From contig JBKJQQ010000236.1 in assembly GCA_046593875.1 (NCBI GenBank), positions 1 through 35,947 of the forward strand: a stretch of DNA of 35,947 nt, read 5' to 3'. Below, piece after piece: positions 16,601 through 24,559 of this stretch (position 1 is the stretch's first letter; the number at the start of each line of letters is the position of its first letter). The translations under genes and the position numbers were made by a program. The DNA comes from SCTD01 sp046593875 (GTDB taxonomy: Bacteria; Actinomycetota; Actinomycetes; Mycobacteriales; SCTD01). The notes under the pieces were generated by a model. The model saw only the letters and a list, made by a program, of their open reading frames with translations. It was not told the origin of the DNA and did no database searches.

Positions 16601-18351
16601 CCACGGCGGGCCACGTCGACCACGGCAAGAGCACTCTGGTCCGGGCGTTGACCGGCATGGAGCCCGACCGCTGGGCCGAGGAGCGGCGCCGCGGCATGAC
16701 GATCGACCTGGGCTACGCCTGGACGTCCCTGCCCTCCGGTCAGGTGCTGGGCTTCGTCGACGTACCAGGGCATGCCCGTTTCATCGGCAACATGCTCGCG
16801 GGCCTGGGTCCGGCGCCTGCGGTGCTCGTCGTCGTGGCCGCCGACGAGGGCTGGCGCCGCCAGTCCGCCGAGCACCTGGCGGCAGTGGACGCCCTCGGGC
16901 TCACGAGCGGCCTGCTTGCGGTGACCCGCAGCGACCTCGCCGACCCGGCGGAGGCGACGGCGCAGGCGCTGGAGCAGATCGGTCAGTCCAGCCTCGGCGC
17001 CGTCGAGGCGGTGGCGGTGAGCGGGGCCAGCGGCGCGGGCGTCGACGACCTGCGGGCAGCGCTGGACCGGCTGGTCGCGCAGCAGCCCGCACCGGACCTG
17101 ACCGCGCCCGTGCGGCTGTGGGTCGACCGGGCCTTCACCGTGCGGGGGAGCGGGACGGTGGTGACCGGCACGCTGGCGGCCGGCACCCTGCGGTCCGGCG
17201 ACGCGCTCCTCCTCGGCGACCGCACGGTGCGGGTCCGGGGCCTGCAGAGCCTGGGCGAGGCCTACGACGAGGTCGGCGCGGTCGCCCGCGTCGCCGTCAA
17301 CCTGCGCGGCGTCGAGCGGGACGAGGTCGACCGGGGCGACGCCCTGCTCACCCCCGGGGCGTGGCGTCCGGCCGTCGCCCTGGACGTCCGGCTGTCCGCC
17401 GACCCCCGCGAGCTGCCGGCCGAGCTGGTGCTGCACGTCGGCTCCACCGCGGTGGCGGCGCGGCTGCGCCCGCTGGGTGGGGACACCGCCCGGCTGACGC
17501 TGCACCGGCCGCTGCCGCTACGGGCCGGTGACCGCGCGCTGCTGCGCGACCCGGGGGCGCAGCAGGTCGCCGCCGGGGTGCTGGTCCTGGACGTCGACCC
17601 GCCCCCGCTGCGCCGGCGCGGAGCCGCCGCCGCACGAGCGGAGACGCTGACGACAGCCGGGGCGGTCCCCGACGTCGCGGCCGAGGTGGCCCGCCGCGGT
17701 GCTGCCCGCCGCGATGACCTCGCGGCGCTCGGCGTGGCCCTGGACGACCTGTCCGCCGTCCGGGTCGAGGGGGAGTGGCTGGTCGACCCGCAGCGCTGGA
17801 CCCGCTGGGTCGAGCAGCTGAGGGCGGCCGTCGACGCCCACGCCCGGGCTGCGCCGCTGGAGCCGGGGCTGCCCGGTGCGGCCGCCCGGCGCCAGCTCGA
17901 CCTGCCGGACGCCCGCCTGCTCGGACCGCTCACGACCGAAGCCGGGCTGGCCAGCGCGGACGGCCGGGTGCACCGCCCGGGGGCCGCCGCGGACCTCGGA
18001 CCGGCGGAGGAAGGCGTCGCTCAGCTGGAGGCGCGGTTGCGCGAGAGTCCCTTCGCCGCAGCGGAGTCCCCCGAGCTCGACGCCCTGCGCCTCGGCACCC
18101 GCGAGCTGGCCGCCGCCGAGCGGGCGGGCCGGCTGCTCCGCGTCGGCGGCGACGTCGCGCTGCTGCCCGACGGTCCGGCGCGGGCCATGCGGGTGCTGGC
18201 CACGCTCCCGCAGCCGTTCACACTGTCGGCCGCGCGGCAGGCGCTGGGCACGACGCGCCGCGTGGCCGTACCCCTGCTCGAGCACCTCGACGGCCGCGGC
18301 TGGACCCGCCGCGTGGACGGCAACCTGCGAGAGGTCCGGCGCGGGGGATAG
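16588..18351 (+). CDS. selB: Selenocysteine-specific elongation factor SelB
   Basis: SelB is the EF-Tu-like GTPase that brings Sec-tRNA(Sec) to UGA codons followed by a SECIS hairpin. The 587-aa protein opens with the P-loop GHVDHGKST (residues 8-16), then RRGMTIDLGYAW (switch I), DVPGHARF (G3) and TRSD in the G4 position. EF-Tu-like beta-barrels follow (about 180-360). The C-terminal half contains winged-helix repeats that bind the SECIS RNA (final one with FTLSAARQALGTTRRVAVPLL). The GTG start overlaps the selA end by 13 bases, so selA and selB form one operon. Confidence 0.96.
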   Translation: MHVVATAGHVDHGKSTLVRALTGMEPDRWAEERRRGMTIDLGYAWTSLPSGQVLGFVDVPGHARFIGNMLAGLGPAPAVLVVVAADEGWRRQSAEHLAAVDALGLTSGLLAVTRSDLADPAEATAQALEQIGQSSLGAVEAVAVSGASGAGVDDLRAALDRLVAQQPAPDLTAPVRLWVDRAFTVRGSGTVVTGTLAAGTLRSGDALLLGDRTVRVRGLQSLGEAYDEVGAVARVAVNLRGVERDEVDRGDALLTPGAWRPAVALDVRLSADPRELPAELVLHVGSTAVAARLRPLGGDTARLTLHRPLPLRAGDRALLRDPGAQQVAAGVLVLDVDPPPLRRRGAAAARAETLTTAGAVPDVAAEVARRGAARRDDLAALGVALDDLSAVRVEGEWLVDPQRWTRWVEQLRAAVDAHARAAPLEPGLPGAAARRQLDLPDARLLGPLTTEAGLASADGRVHRPGAAADLGPAEEGVAQLEARLRESPFAAAESPELDALRLGTRELAAAERAGRLLRVGGDVALLPDGPARAMRVLATLPQPFTLSAARQALGTTRRVAVPLLEHLDGRGWTRRVDGNLREVRRGG

Positions 18352-18382
18352 CGTCTGCGGCTCCCCGACCAGGAGGTTCCTC

Positions 18383-19468
18383 ATGCCCCAGGAAGTCCGC
18401 GGTGTGGTCGCTCGGAGCAAGGGTGCTCCGGTGACCGTCGAGACGATCGTGATCCCCGACCCGGGACCGCACGAGGTCGTCGTGAAGATCGAGACGTGCG
18501 GTGTCTGCCACACCGACCTGCACTACCGCGAGGGCGGGATCAACGACGAGTTCCCGTTCTTGCTCGGCCATGAGGCCGCCGGACGGGTCGAGACCATCGG
18601 GTCCGCCGTCACCAAGGTCGTCCCGGGCGACCGGGTCGTGCTGGCCTGGCGCGCTCCCTGCGGAGACTGCCGCGCCTGCCGCCGCGGTCGTCCGCACCTG
18701 TGCTTCGACAGCCGGCACCAGGGCTCGCCGATGACGCTGCAGGACGGCACGCCGCTGTCGCCCGCCCTCGGGCTCGGTGCCTTCGCCGAGAAGACCCTCG
18801 TCGGCGAGGGCGCCTGCATCAAGGTCGACGAGCGTGCCGACCCGGCCGCCGCCGGCCTGCTCGGCTGCGGCGTCATGGCCGGCTGGGGCGCCGCGGTCAA
18901 CACCGCTCCCGTCCAGCAGGGCGACACCGTCGCCGTCCTCGGCTGCGGTGGCGTCGGCGACGCCGCCATCGCCGGCGCGGTCTACGCCGGGGCGCGGCAG
19001 GTCATCGCCGTCGACCTCGACGACCGCAAGCTGGAGTGGGCCAAGGGCTTCGGCGCGACCGACACGGTCAACGCGGGCAGTGGCGACGTGGTGCAGGCGC
19101 TGCGCGACCTCACCGGCGGCTTCGGCCCCGACGTCGTCATCGACGCGGTGGGGCGGCCCGAGACCTACCGGCAGGCCTTCGACGCCCGCGACCTCGCCGG
19201 CACCGTCGTCCTGGTCGGGGTCCCCACACCGCAGATGCAGCTCGAGATGCCGCTGATCGAGTTCTTCGGGCACGGTGGCGCGCTGAAGTCGTCCTGGTAC
19301 GGCGACTGCCTCCCGACGCGCGACTTCCCCCTGCTCATCGAGCTCTTCCTGCAGGGGCGGTTCGCCCTCGACGCCTTCGTCAGCGAGCGCATCGCGCTGG
19401 ACGAGGTCGAGGAGGCCTTCCACCGGATGGAGAAGGGCGAGGTCCTGCGCAGCGTGGTGGTCCTCTGA
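18383..19468 (+). CDS. mscR: S-(hydroxymethyl)mycothiol dehydrogenase (class III alcohol dehydrogenase family)
   Basis: This zinc and NAD dehydrogenase oxidises the formaldehyde-mycothiol adduct to S-formylmycothiol; family members also reduce S-nitrosomycothiol. The 361-aa protein shows the catalytic zinc residues (CGVCHTDLHY, GHEAAG), the structural four-Cys lobe CGDCRACRRGRPHLC, and the nucleotide-binding VLGCGGVGDAAIAGA. The ending (VEEAFHRMEKGEVLRSVVVL) is typical of the mycothiol-dependent enzymes. An AGGAGG Shine-Dalgarno lies 6 bases before the ATG. A possible -10 (TAGCGT, 18350-18355) overlaps the end of selB. Its stop is fused to the next start as TGATG. Confidence 0.88.
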   Translation: MPQEVRGVVARSKGAPVTVETIVIPDPGPHEVVVKIETCGVCHTDLHYREGGINDEFPFLLGHEAAGRVETIGSAVTKVVPGDRVVLAWRAPCGDCRACRRGRPHLCFDSRHQGSPMTLQDGTPLSPALGLGAFAEKTLVGEGACIKVDERADPAAAGLLGCGVMAGWGAAVNTAPVQQGDTVAVLGCGGVGDAAIAGAVYAGARQVIAVDLDDRKLEWAKGFGATDTVNAGSGDVVQALRDLTGGFGPDVVIDAVGRPETYRQAFDARDLAGTVVLVGVPTPQMQLEMPLIEFFGHGGALKSSWYGDCLPTRDFPLLIELFLQGRFALDAFVSERIALDEVEEAFHRMEKGEVLRSVVVL

Positions 19469-20097
19469 TGACCGCGCGCATCGAGCACCTCGTCACCAGC
19501 GGCACCTTCAGTCTGGACGGCCAGACCTTCGACGTCGACAACAACGTGTGGCTGCTCGGCGACGACGACGAGGTCCTGGTCATCGACGCACCGCACGACC
19601 CGGACGCGATCGCCGCTGCCGTCGGTGACCGCACCGTCGTCGCGATCGCCTGCACGCACGCCCACGACGACCACGTGCGCTACGCCCCCGAGCTCGCGGA
19701 GCGGCTGTCGACCGAGGTCCTGCTGCACCCCGACGACCGCGTCCTGTGGGACCTCACCCACTCCCGGCACGAGCCCGACGGGGACCTGCGCGAGGGGCAG
19801 CAGCTCGAGGTCGCCGGCACCCGGGTGCACGTCCTGCACACCCCGGGCCACGCCCCGGGCGCCGTGTGCTTCTCGGTGCCCGACCTCGGCGTCGTCTTCA
19901 CCGGCGACACGCTGTTCCAGGGCGGGCCGGGGGCGACCGGACGCAGCCACAGCGACTACCCGACGATCCTGGAGTCGATCCGCACCCGGTTGTTCGCGCT
20001 GCCGCCCGAGACCCGCGTGCTGACCGGCCACGGCGGCGAGACCACTGTCGGCGCGGAGGCGCCCTCCTACGACGAGTGGGTGAAGCGCGGGTCCTGA
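19468..20097 (+). CDS. Metallo-beta-lactamase-fold hydrolase partnered with mscR
   Basis: This 209-aa protein has the dinuclear-metal motif THAHDDH, then TPGHAPGAV, GDTLF and TGHGGET, in the order of glyoxalase II-like enzymes. Its ATG shares one base with the mscR stop, so the two are translated together. In actinobacteria this gene commonly follows the mycothiol-dependent formaldehyde dehydrogenase, and hydrolysis of S-formylmycothiol to formate is the obvious candidate reaction. That substrate is inferred from the pairing, not visible in the sequence. Confidence 0.85.
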   Translation: MTARIEHLVTSGTFSLDGQTFDVDNNVWLLGDDDEVLVIDAPHDPDAIAAAVGDRTVVAIACTHAHDDHVRYAPELAERLSTEVLLHPDDRVLWDLTHSRHEPDGDLREGQQLEVAGTRVHVLHTPGHAPGAVCFSVPDLGVVFTGDTLFQGGPGATGRSHSDYPTILESIRTRLFALPPETRVLTGHGGETTVGAEAPSYDEWVKRGS

Positions 20098-20107
20098 CCG
20101 GCGCACC

Positions 20108-20113
20108 TACAGT
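20108..20113 (+). promoter_or_regulatory. Probable -10 element (TACAGT) of a leaderless moaA transcript
   Basis: TACAGT ends 6 bases before ATG 20120. The AGGAG at 20115-20119 directly touches the ATG and is too close to act as a Shine-Dalgarno, so leaderless translation is the better reading. Confidence 0.45.
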
Positions 20114-20119
20114 CAGGAG

Positions 20120-21103
20120 ATGACGGCGCCGCTGGTGGACGGCTTCGGCCGGGTCCACACCGACCTGCGCCTGTCGCTGACCGACCGCTGCAACCTGCGC
20201 TGCACCTACTGCATGCCCGCCGAGGGGCTGAGCTGGCTGCCCAAGCCGGAGCTGCTCACCGACGACGAGCTGGTGCGCCTGGTCGGGGTGCTGGCGTCCC
20301 TCGGCGTGCGCACCGTCCGGCTCACCGGCGGCGAGCCGCTGCTTCGCCCCGGGCTCCCCGGGCTGGTCGCCCGGCTGGCGGCATACGACCTCGCCCTGTC
20401 GCTGACCACGAACGGCCTCGGCCTGCAGCGGCAGGCGCAGGCGCTGCGGGACGCCGGCCTGCGCCGCGTGAACGTCAGCCTGGACACGCTGCGGCCCGAG
20501 CGGTTCACCACGCTGACGCGCCGCGACCGGCTGCCCGACGTGCTCGCCGGACTGGCTGCGGCCCGGACCGCCGGGCTGGAGCCGGTCAAGGTCAACGCCG
20601 TCCTCATGCGCGGGGTCAACGACGACGAGGCCGCCGACCTGCTGCAGTGGGCGCTCGACGAGGGCTACGCGCTGCGCTTCATCGAGCAGATGCCGCTGGA
20701 CCCGCAGCACGGCTGGGACCGCACCACCATGCTCGACGCCGACGAGATCCTGGCCCGGCTGGGGGAGCGGTGGACGCTCACCCCCGTGCCGACCCGGGGC
20801 AGCGCGCCGGCGGAGGAGTTCCACGTCGACGGCGGGCCCGCGACGGTCGGCGTCGTGGGGTCGGTGTCCCGCCCCTTCTGCGGCGCGTGCGACCGGCTGC
20901 GGTTGACCGCGGACGGCCAGGTCCGCAACTGCCTGTTCGCCCGCGAGGAGTCCGACCTGCGCACGCCCCTGCGGTCCGGCGCCTCCGACGCCGAGCTCGC
21001 GGACCGGCTGCGTGCAGCCGTGGCCGGCAAGAAGCAGGGCCATGGCATCGGCGAGCCGGGCTTCGTCCAGCCCGACCGCCCGATGTCCGCCATCGGCGGC
21101 TGA
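20120..21103 (+). CDS. moaA: GTP 3',8-cyclase MoaA (molybdenum cofactor synthesis)
   Basis: MoaA is a radical-SAM enzyme that, with MoaC, makes cyclic pyranopterin monophosphate from GTP. The 327-aa protein has the SAM-cluster motif DRCNLRCTYCMPAEG near residue 23, TGGEPLLRP, and the second, substrate-binding cluster (FCGACDRLRLTADGQVRNCLF). It ends in the functional GG tail (MSAIGG). It is downstream of the mycothiol formaldehyde genes but has its own -10. Other moa genes are not in this window. Confidence 0.95.
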   Translation: MTAPLVDGFGRVHTDLRLSLTDRCNLRCTYCMPAEGLSWLPKPELLTDDELVRLVGVLASLGVRTVRLTGGEPLLRPGLPGLVARLAAYDLALSLTTNGLGLQRQAQALRDAGLRRVNVSLDTLRPERFTTLTRRDRLPDVLAGLAAARTAGLEPVKVNAVLMRGVNDDEAADLLQWALDEGYALRFIEQMPLDPQHGWDRTTMLDADEILARLGERWTLTPVPTRGSAPAEEFHVDGGPATVGVVGSVSRPFCGACDRLRLTADGQVRNCLFAREESDLRTPLRSGASDAELADRLRAAVAGKKQGHGIGEPGFVQPDRPMSAIGG

Positions 21104-21136
21104 CCCGGGGCCCCGCGGGAAGATCACGGCCAGCGC

Positions 21137-21154
21137 CCGGCCGGAGGAGGCCGG
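21137..21154. terminator. GC hairpin between convergent moaA and monooxygenase genes
   Basis: CCGGCC (21137-21142) and GGCCGG (21149-21154) form a 6-bp stem with loop GGAGGA in the 66-bp gap between the two convergent genes. There is no T-tract, which is common for actinobacterial terminators. It could serve both directions. Confidence 0.3.
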
Positions 21155-21169
21155 AGCGGCCGCGCGGCA

Positions 21170-22174
21170 CTAGTAGGCCGCGATGACCTGCCGGCCGAAG
21201 CGGGCCATCTCCTCGCGCTGCGGGCTGAACTGCAGCAGCATCAGGTCGACGCCGGCCGCCTCGTACTCCCGGATGCGGGCGATGACCTGCGCGGGTGTGC
21301 CGACCAGTCCCGCGCGCAGACCGCGGTTGCTGACGGAGTACTCCTCGAGCGATACCTGCGACTCCAGCTGCGACCCCGCGACGAAGTCCTGGTAGGACGC
21401 GTACGCCTCGGGATCGGCTTGCACGTCGAGGATCCGGGCCAGCTCGGCCTGCGCCTCCGCCTCCGTGTCGCGGACGATGACGTAGCCGCTGACGCCGTAC
21501 TGGAAGGGCTTGGCCGCCCTGGCGGACATGTCCGCGACCTTGCTCGCGATGACGTCCGGCGCATCACCGTGCATGACGTAGGCCCCGCCGTGCCGGCCGA
21601 TGACGTCCTTGGCCTTGGGTGACTCGCCGCCCATGTAGACCGTCGGCAGCACTGACGGCTTGGGTTCCATCACGCAGCCCTCGAGGTCGTAGAGCGCGCC
21701 GTGGTGGGTCACCTCGTCCTCGGTCAGCAGTCGCGACAGGACGGTCAGCCACTCCTCGGTCCGCGCGTACCGCGCGTCGTGCACGTCGAACGGCGCGCCG
21801 TACTGGCTCGCCTCGTCCTTCCACCACGAGCTCACGACGTTGAGGCTGATGCGGCCCGGGGCGATCGAGTCCAGGGTCGAGAGGGCCTTCGCGGTCAGCG
21901 AGGGGGAGTGGTAGTTCGGGCGGACGGCCAGCATCAGCTCGAGCCGCTCGGTGACCGCGGCGACGGCGGGGGCCAGGGTCCACGCGTCCAGCGACGGCGC
22001 GCGGTGGCCCTTGATGTCGTTGAGGTTGAGCTCGGCGATGAGCGACAGGTCGAAACCGGCCTGCTCGCTGGCGATCGCGAGGTCGCGGACGTACGGCCAG
22101 TCGGCCGTCATGCCCTCGTCGCGGACGTTGCGGAGCCAGCCGCCGAAGAGGGGCATCCAGTAGCCGAAGCGCAT
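21170..22174 (-). CDS. Luciferase-like (LLM) FMN-dependent monooxygenase
   Basis: This 334-aa TIM-barrel flavin monooxygenase is close to the alkanesulfonate/dimethylsulfone monooxygenase (SsuD/SfnG) branch. The N-terminus FGYWMPLFGGWLRN, the central SLNVVSSWWKDEASQYG and the later VYMGGESPKAKDVIG are characteristic. It would use FMNH2 supplied by a separate reductase. No sulfonate transporter or reductase genes are nearby, so the substrate is open. The ATG is preceded at 6 bases by TAGCCT (22181-22186), suggesting leaderless expression. Confidence 0.88.
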   Translation of the reverse strand: MRFGYWMPLFGGWLRNVRDEGMTADWPYVRDLAIASEQAGFDLSLIAELNLNDIKGHRAPSLDAWTLAPAVAAVTERLELMLAVRPNYHSPSLTAKALSTLDSIAPGRISLNVVSSWWKDEASQYGAPFDVHDARYARTEEWLTVLSRLLTEDEVTHHGALYDLEGCVMEPKPSVLPTVYMGGESPKAKDVIGRHGGAYVMHGDAPDVIASKVADMSARAAKPFQYGVSGYVIVRDTEAEAQAELARILDVQADPEAYASYQDFVAGSQLESQVSLEEYSVSNRGLRAGLVGTPAQVIARIREYEAAGVDLMLLQFSPQREEMARFGRQVIAAY

Positions 22175-22180
22175 GTCGCC

Positions 22181-22186
22181 AGGCTA
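22181..22186 (-). promoter_or_regulatory. Probable -10 element (TAGCCT) of the LLM monooxygenase
   Basis: On the minus strand TAGCCT ends 6 bases before the ATG at 22172-22174, with no Shine-Dalgarno between. Confidence 0.4.
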
Positions 22187-22247
22187 GCCGGGCTGCCTCG
22201 TTCACACCTCGGGCACGAGCCGGCGGAGCCGTGCGTTGTCCCCTCTC

Positions 22248-22619
22248 ATGGAGGAGAACCGCGCCAAGCGCGTCGTCGAGGGCCTGCGCGCGCACGGGGT
22301 GCCCGCCACGATGAAGAAGGCCGGGGTCTACCAGTTCGGCATCGTCATCGCGCTGCCCGACGGGCGCGAGGCGGTGTGGGACACCGACGGCACGGCCGGG
22401 CTCGAGGCGACCGTGATGGCGGACGGGATGCTCCGCGGCTTCGTGCCGACGATCCTGGGCTCGGAGGACTTCACCGAGGCGCAGGTCGTCGAGGCGATCT
22501 GGCACACCGACTACGACCAGCCCGTCGCGCGCCGGCGCGAGACCGCACCGCCGACCGCGCCCGCGCTGCCGCCGGAGGGCGGCGTCTTCCGCCGCTTCTT
22601 CGACGGCTTCCGCCACTAG
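22248..22619 (+). CDS. Conserved hypothetical protein (123 aa)
   Basis: I do not recognise a family. The protein is soluble, with a basic N-terminal helix (MEENRAKRVVEGLRAHG), a strand pair (YQFGIVIALPDGREAVWDTDGTAGLEA) and an amphipathic part ending in a Pro-rich linker and the basic tail FRRFFDGFRH. ATG 22248 is preferred to the in-frame TTG four codons earlier. There is no clear Shine-Dalgarno. It is convergent with the M23 peptidase, 4 bases apart. Confidence 0.65.
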   Translation: MEENRAKRVVEGLRAHGVPATMKKAGVYQFGIVIALPDGREAVWDTDGTAGLEATVMADGMLRGFVPTILGSEDFTEAQVVEAIWHTDYDQPVARRRETAPPTAPALPPEGGVFRRFFDGFRH

Positions 22620-22623
22620 CCGA

Positions 22624-23406
22624 TCAGCAGATGCTGCGCAGGAACGCGTAGGGGTTGACCGAGCGGCCGCCGACCTCGCGCTCGAAGTGCACGTGGTTGG
22701 TACCGCCGGCGTTGCCCGTGCTGCCGACCTCGGCGATCAGCTGGCCGGCCTCGACCCGGCCGCCCTGGACGATGTTGCGCGCGTTGTGGGCGTAGAAGTA
22801 GGTCTCGCCGTTGTCGGCGTCGAGGTAGAGCGAGATGCCGCCGTTGCTGCTGGAGGCGCTGCGGATCCGGCCGTCGGCCACCGCGTAGACCGGAGCGCCG
22901 TAGGCCGCGAGCAGATCGGTGCCCTGGTGCGCCCGGCCGCCGGAGCGGGGCGCGCCGTAGGTGTCGGTGAAGCTGGCGCTCGGGACCGGGCACCGGCCGG
23001 AGATGCGCAGTGCCCCGCGGGAGGTGGAGCTCCGCAGGCCCGCCTTCGCCTTGGCGGCGGCAGCGGCCTTCGCCTTCGCCTCGGCAGCAGCCTTGGCCTT
23101 GGCGGCCGCGGCCGCCTTGGCCTTCGCGTCGGCGGCGGCCTTGGCGGCCTTGGCCTGCGCCACGGCCTTGGCCCGAGCCTGCTCGTCCAGCTCCCGGTCG
23201 CGGGAGGCGCGGGCCTGGGCGCGCTCGGCCGTGGCCGGCTCGTCGAGCAGCACCGGGCTTGCGTCGGCGTAGGCCAGCACCGCCGGGCGGTCGGCCTCGA
23301 CCGGTGCCAGCGCCATGAGCCCGCCGAAGGCGGCGACCACGGCAGACATCAGCAGCGCCGGCAGCGCGCGGGTGCGCAGGCCGGCACGCGGCTTGGCGTG
23401 CAGCAC
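22624..23406 (-). CDS. Secreted M23-family peptidoglycan endopeptidase
   Basis: This 260-aa exported protein has a basic start, a hydrophobic segment (about residues 14-34, ALPALLMSAVVAAFGGLMAL) and a long Lys/Ala-rich helical spacer of repeated AKAKAAA units (about 75-122). The C-terminal LytM/M23 domain has the zinc residues GRAHQGTD and NHVHFE. It would cut peptide cross-links in the cell wall, or act as a regulator if the site were inactive; the metal ligands look intact. The start is GTG 23404-23406 with a G-rich Shine-Dalgarno about 7 bases upstream. A candidate -10 (TAGGTT) lies at 23446-23451 on the minus strand. Confidence 0.88.
   Translation of the reverse strand: MLHAKPRAGLRTRALPALLMSAVVAAFGGLMALAPVEADRPAVLAYADASPVLLDEPATAERAQARASRDRELDEQARAKAVAQAKAAKAAADAKAKAAAAAKAKAAAEAKAKAAAAAKAKAGLRSSTSRGALRISGRCPVPSASFTDTYGAPRSGGRAHQGTDLLAAYGAPVYAVADGRIRSASSSNGGISLYLDADNGETYFYAHNARNIVQGGRVEAGQLIAEVGSTGNAGGTNHVHFEREVGGRSVNPYAFLRSIC
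23034..23190 (-). repeat. Degenerate tandem AKAKAAA-coding repeat in the M23 peptidase
   Basis: Short GCC/AAG-rich units (gccttggc and variants) repeat across this stretch and encode the Lys/Ala spacer. Such spacers vary in length between strains. Confidence 0.6.
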
Positions 23407-23469
23407 GGAAGAACCCCCAGGGGGTGGATGAACGGCTGACCTCCGAACCTAGCAGAGGTCACGGACTGA

Positions 23470-24537
23470 TCACGGAGGCAGGACGAACCGTGACACCACG
23501 GACGCCACCTGCTGCGCGCCCAGGGCGCAGGTCGCCTCACCGACCGACAGCTCGACCCGGCAGCTGCCCGGATCCAGCGTCGGCATCGCCCCGGACCAGG
23601 TCCACATCCCCTCGTGCGCCAGCGCCGTCGCGGTCGCCGTGAACGCCTCGGGACGGGTGCGCAGCAGCAGGTGCAGCATCGGCGTCTGGGGCGGGTCCGG
23701 CACGACGGTGACGCCGTCGACGTCCCGCAGCACGTCGGCGATCGCGTGGGCCAGCTCGAGGTAGGCGGGCATGCGGGCCAGCCTTCGCCGGAGCAGCGTC
23801 AAGGCCGACGCCGCCCCGGGCCACAGCCCGAACAGGGTGCCGCCCATCCGGCGCCGCCACTCGCGCACCTCGGCCACCACGTCCGACGGCCCGGCCAGGC
23901 AGCAGCCGGCCAGCGCGCCGATGCCCTTGTAGAAGGAGACGTACGCGGTGTCGAACAGTCCGGCGACCTCCGCCGGCGGGCGGCCGTAGCCGGCGCTGGC
24001 CTCCCACAGCCGGGCGCCGTCGAGGTGCGCCGCCGCGCCGGTCGCGCGGGCCCAGTCGACCTGAGCCTGCAGGTCCTCCCACGCCGGCAGCTGCCCGCCG
24101 AGGTCGCGCTGCGGCAGCTCGAGCACCAGCGCCGCGGCGGGCTCGGCGACCGCCTCGAGGTCGGCGAGCGTGATCAGGCGCGTGTCCACGCCGACGGGAC
24201 GGCCGACCAGCCCGTGCAGCCGCTCGAGCGCCCGCCCCTCGTGCCGGTCGAGGTGGCACATCGGGTGGAACAGAACCATGCGCCGGTCGCGGCGGTCCGC
24301 GTGCACCCGCAGCACCGCCTGCTGGGCCATCGTCCCGCTCGGCAGGTAGACCGCCGCCGGCATGCCGAGCAGCGCGGCGACCTCGGCCTCCAGGTCAGCG
24401 ACCACGCCCCCGTCGCCGTACCGGTCCACGACGGTGTCCGGCGGGATCGTGGCGAGCAGGTCCGCCGCCCGCACCGGTCCGTGGCCGCCGAGCGCCCGGT
24501 CGCAGGAGGCGCGCAGGGCGTCGAGGTCGTCGGGCAC
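23470..24537 (-). CDS. Threonine-aldolase-like / beta-eliminating lyase family PLP enzyme
   Basis: This 355-aa fold-type I PLP enzyme has the aldolase-family marks: VVDRYGDGG, the AVYLPSGTMAQQAVL segment that holds the cofactor ring, HLDGARLWEASAGYG (with the Asp for the pyridine nitrogen), and SFYKGIGALAG with the Schiff-base lysine. Low-specificity threonine aldolase is the best guess; the family also contains other lyases. The GTG start is preceded at 6 bases by TACCCT (24544-24549), a leaderless arrangement, in the short gap after the ATP-grasp gene. Confidence 0.82.
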   Translation of the reverse strand: MPDDLDALRASCDRALGGHGPVRAADLLATIPPDTVVDRYGDGGVVADLEAEVAALLGMPAAVYLPSGTMAQQAVLRVHADRRDRRMVLFHPMCHLDRHEGRALERLHGLVGRPVGVDTRLITLADLEAVAEPAAALVLELPQRDLGGQLPAWEDLQAQVDWARATGAAAHLDGARLWEASAGYGRPPAEVAGLFDTAYVSFYKGIGALAGCCLAGPSDVVAEVREWRRRMGGTLFGLWPGAASALTLLRRRLARMPAYLELAHAIADVLRDVDGVTVVPDPPQTPMLHLLLRTRPEAFTATATALAHEGMWTWSGAMPTLDPGSCRVELSVGEATCALGAQQVASVVSRFVLPP

Positions 24538-24543
24538 CAGCGC

Positions 24544-24549
24544 AGGGTA
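24544..24549 (-). promoter_or_regulatory. Probable -10 element (TACCCT) of the aldolase-like gene
   Basis: On the minus strand TACCCT ends 6 bases before the GTG at 24535-24537. It lies within the 22-bp gap after the ATP-grasp gene. Confidence 0.4.
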
Positions 24550-24559
24550 GGAGTGGCAG

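Noticed and set aside
23407..23469. Cyclic-di-AMP (ydaO) riboswitch before the M23 peptidase
   Set aside because: Such riboswitches often precede cell-wall hydrolases in actinomycetes, but only about 60 bases separate this gene from its neighbour and none of the conserved riboswitch core is seen.
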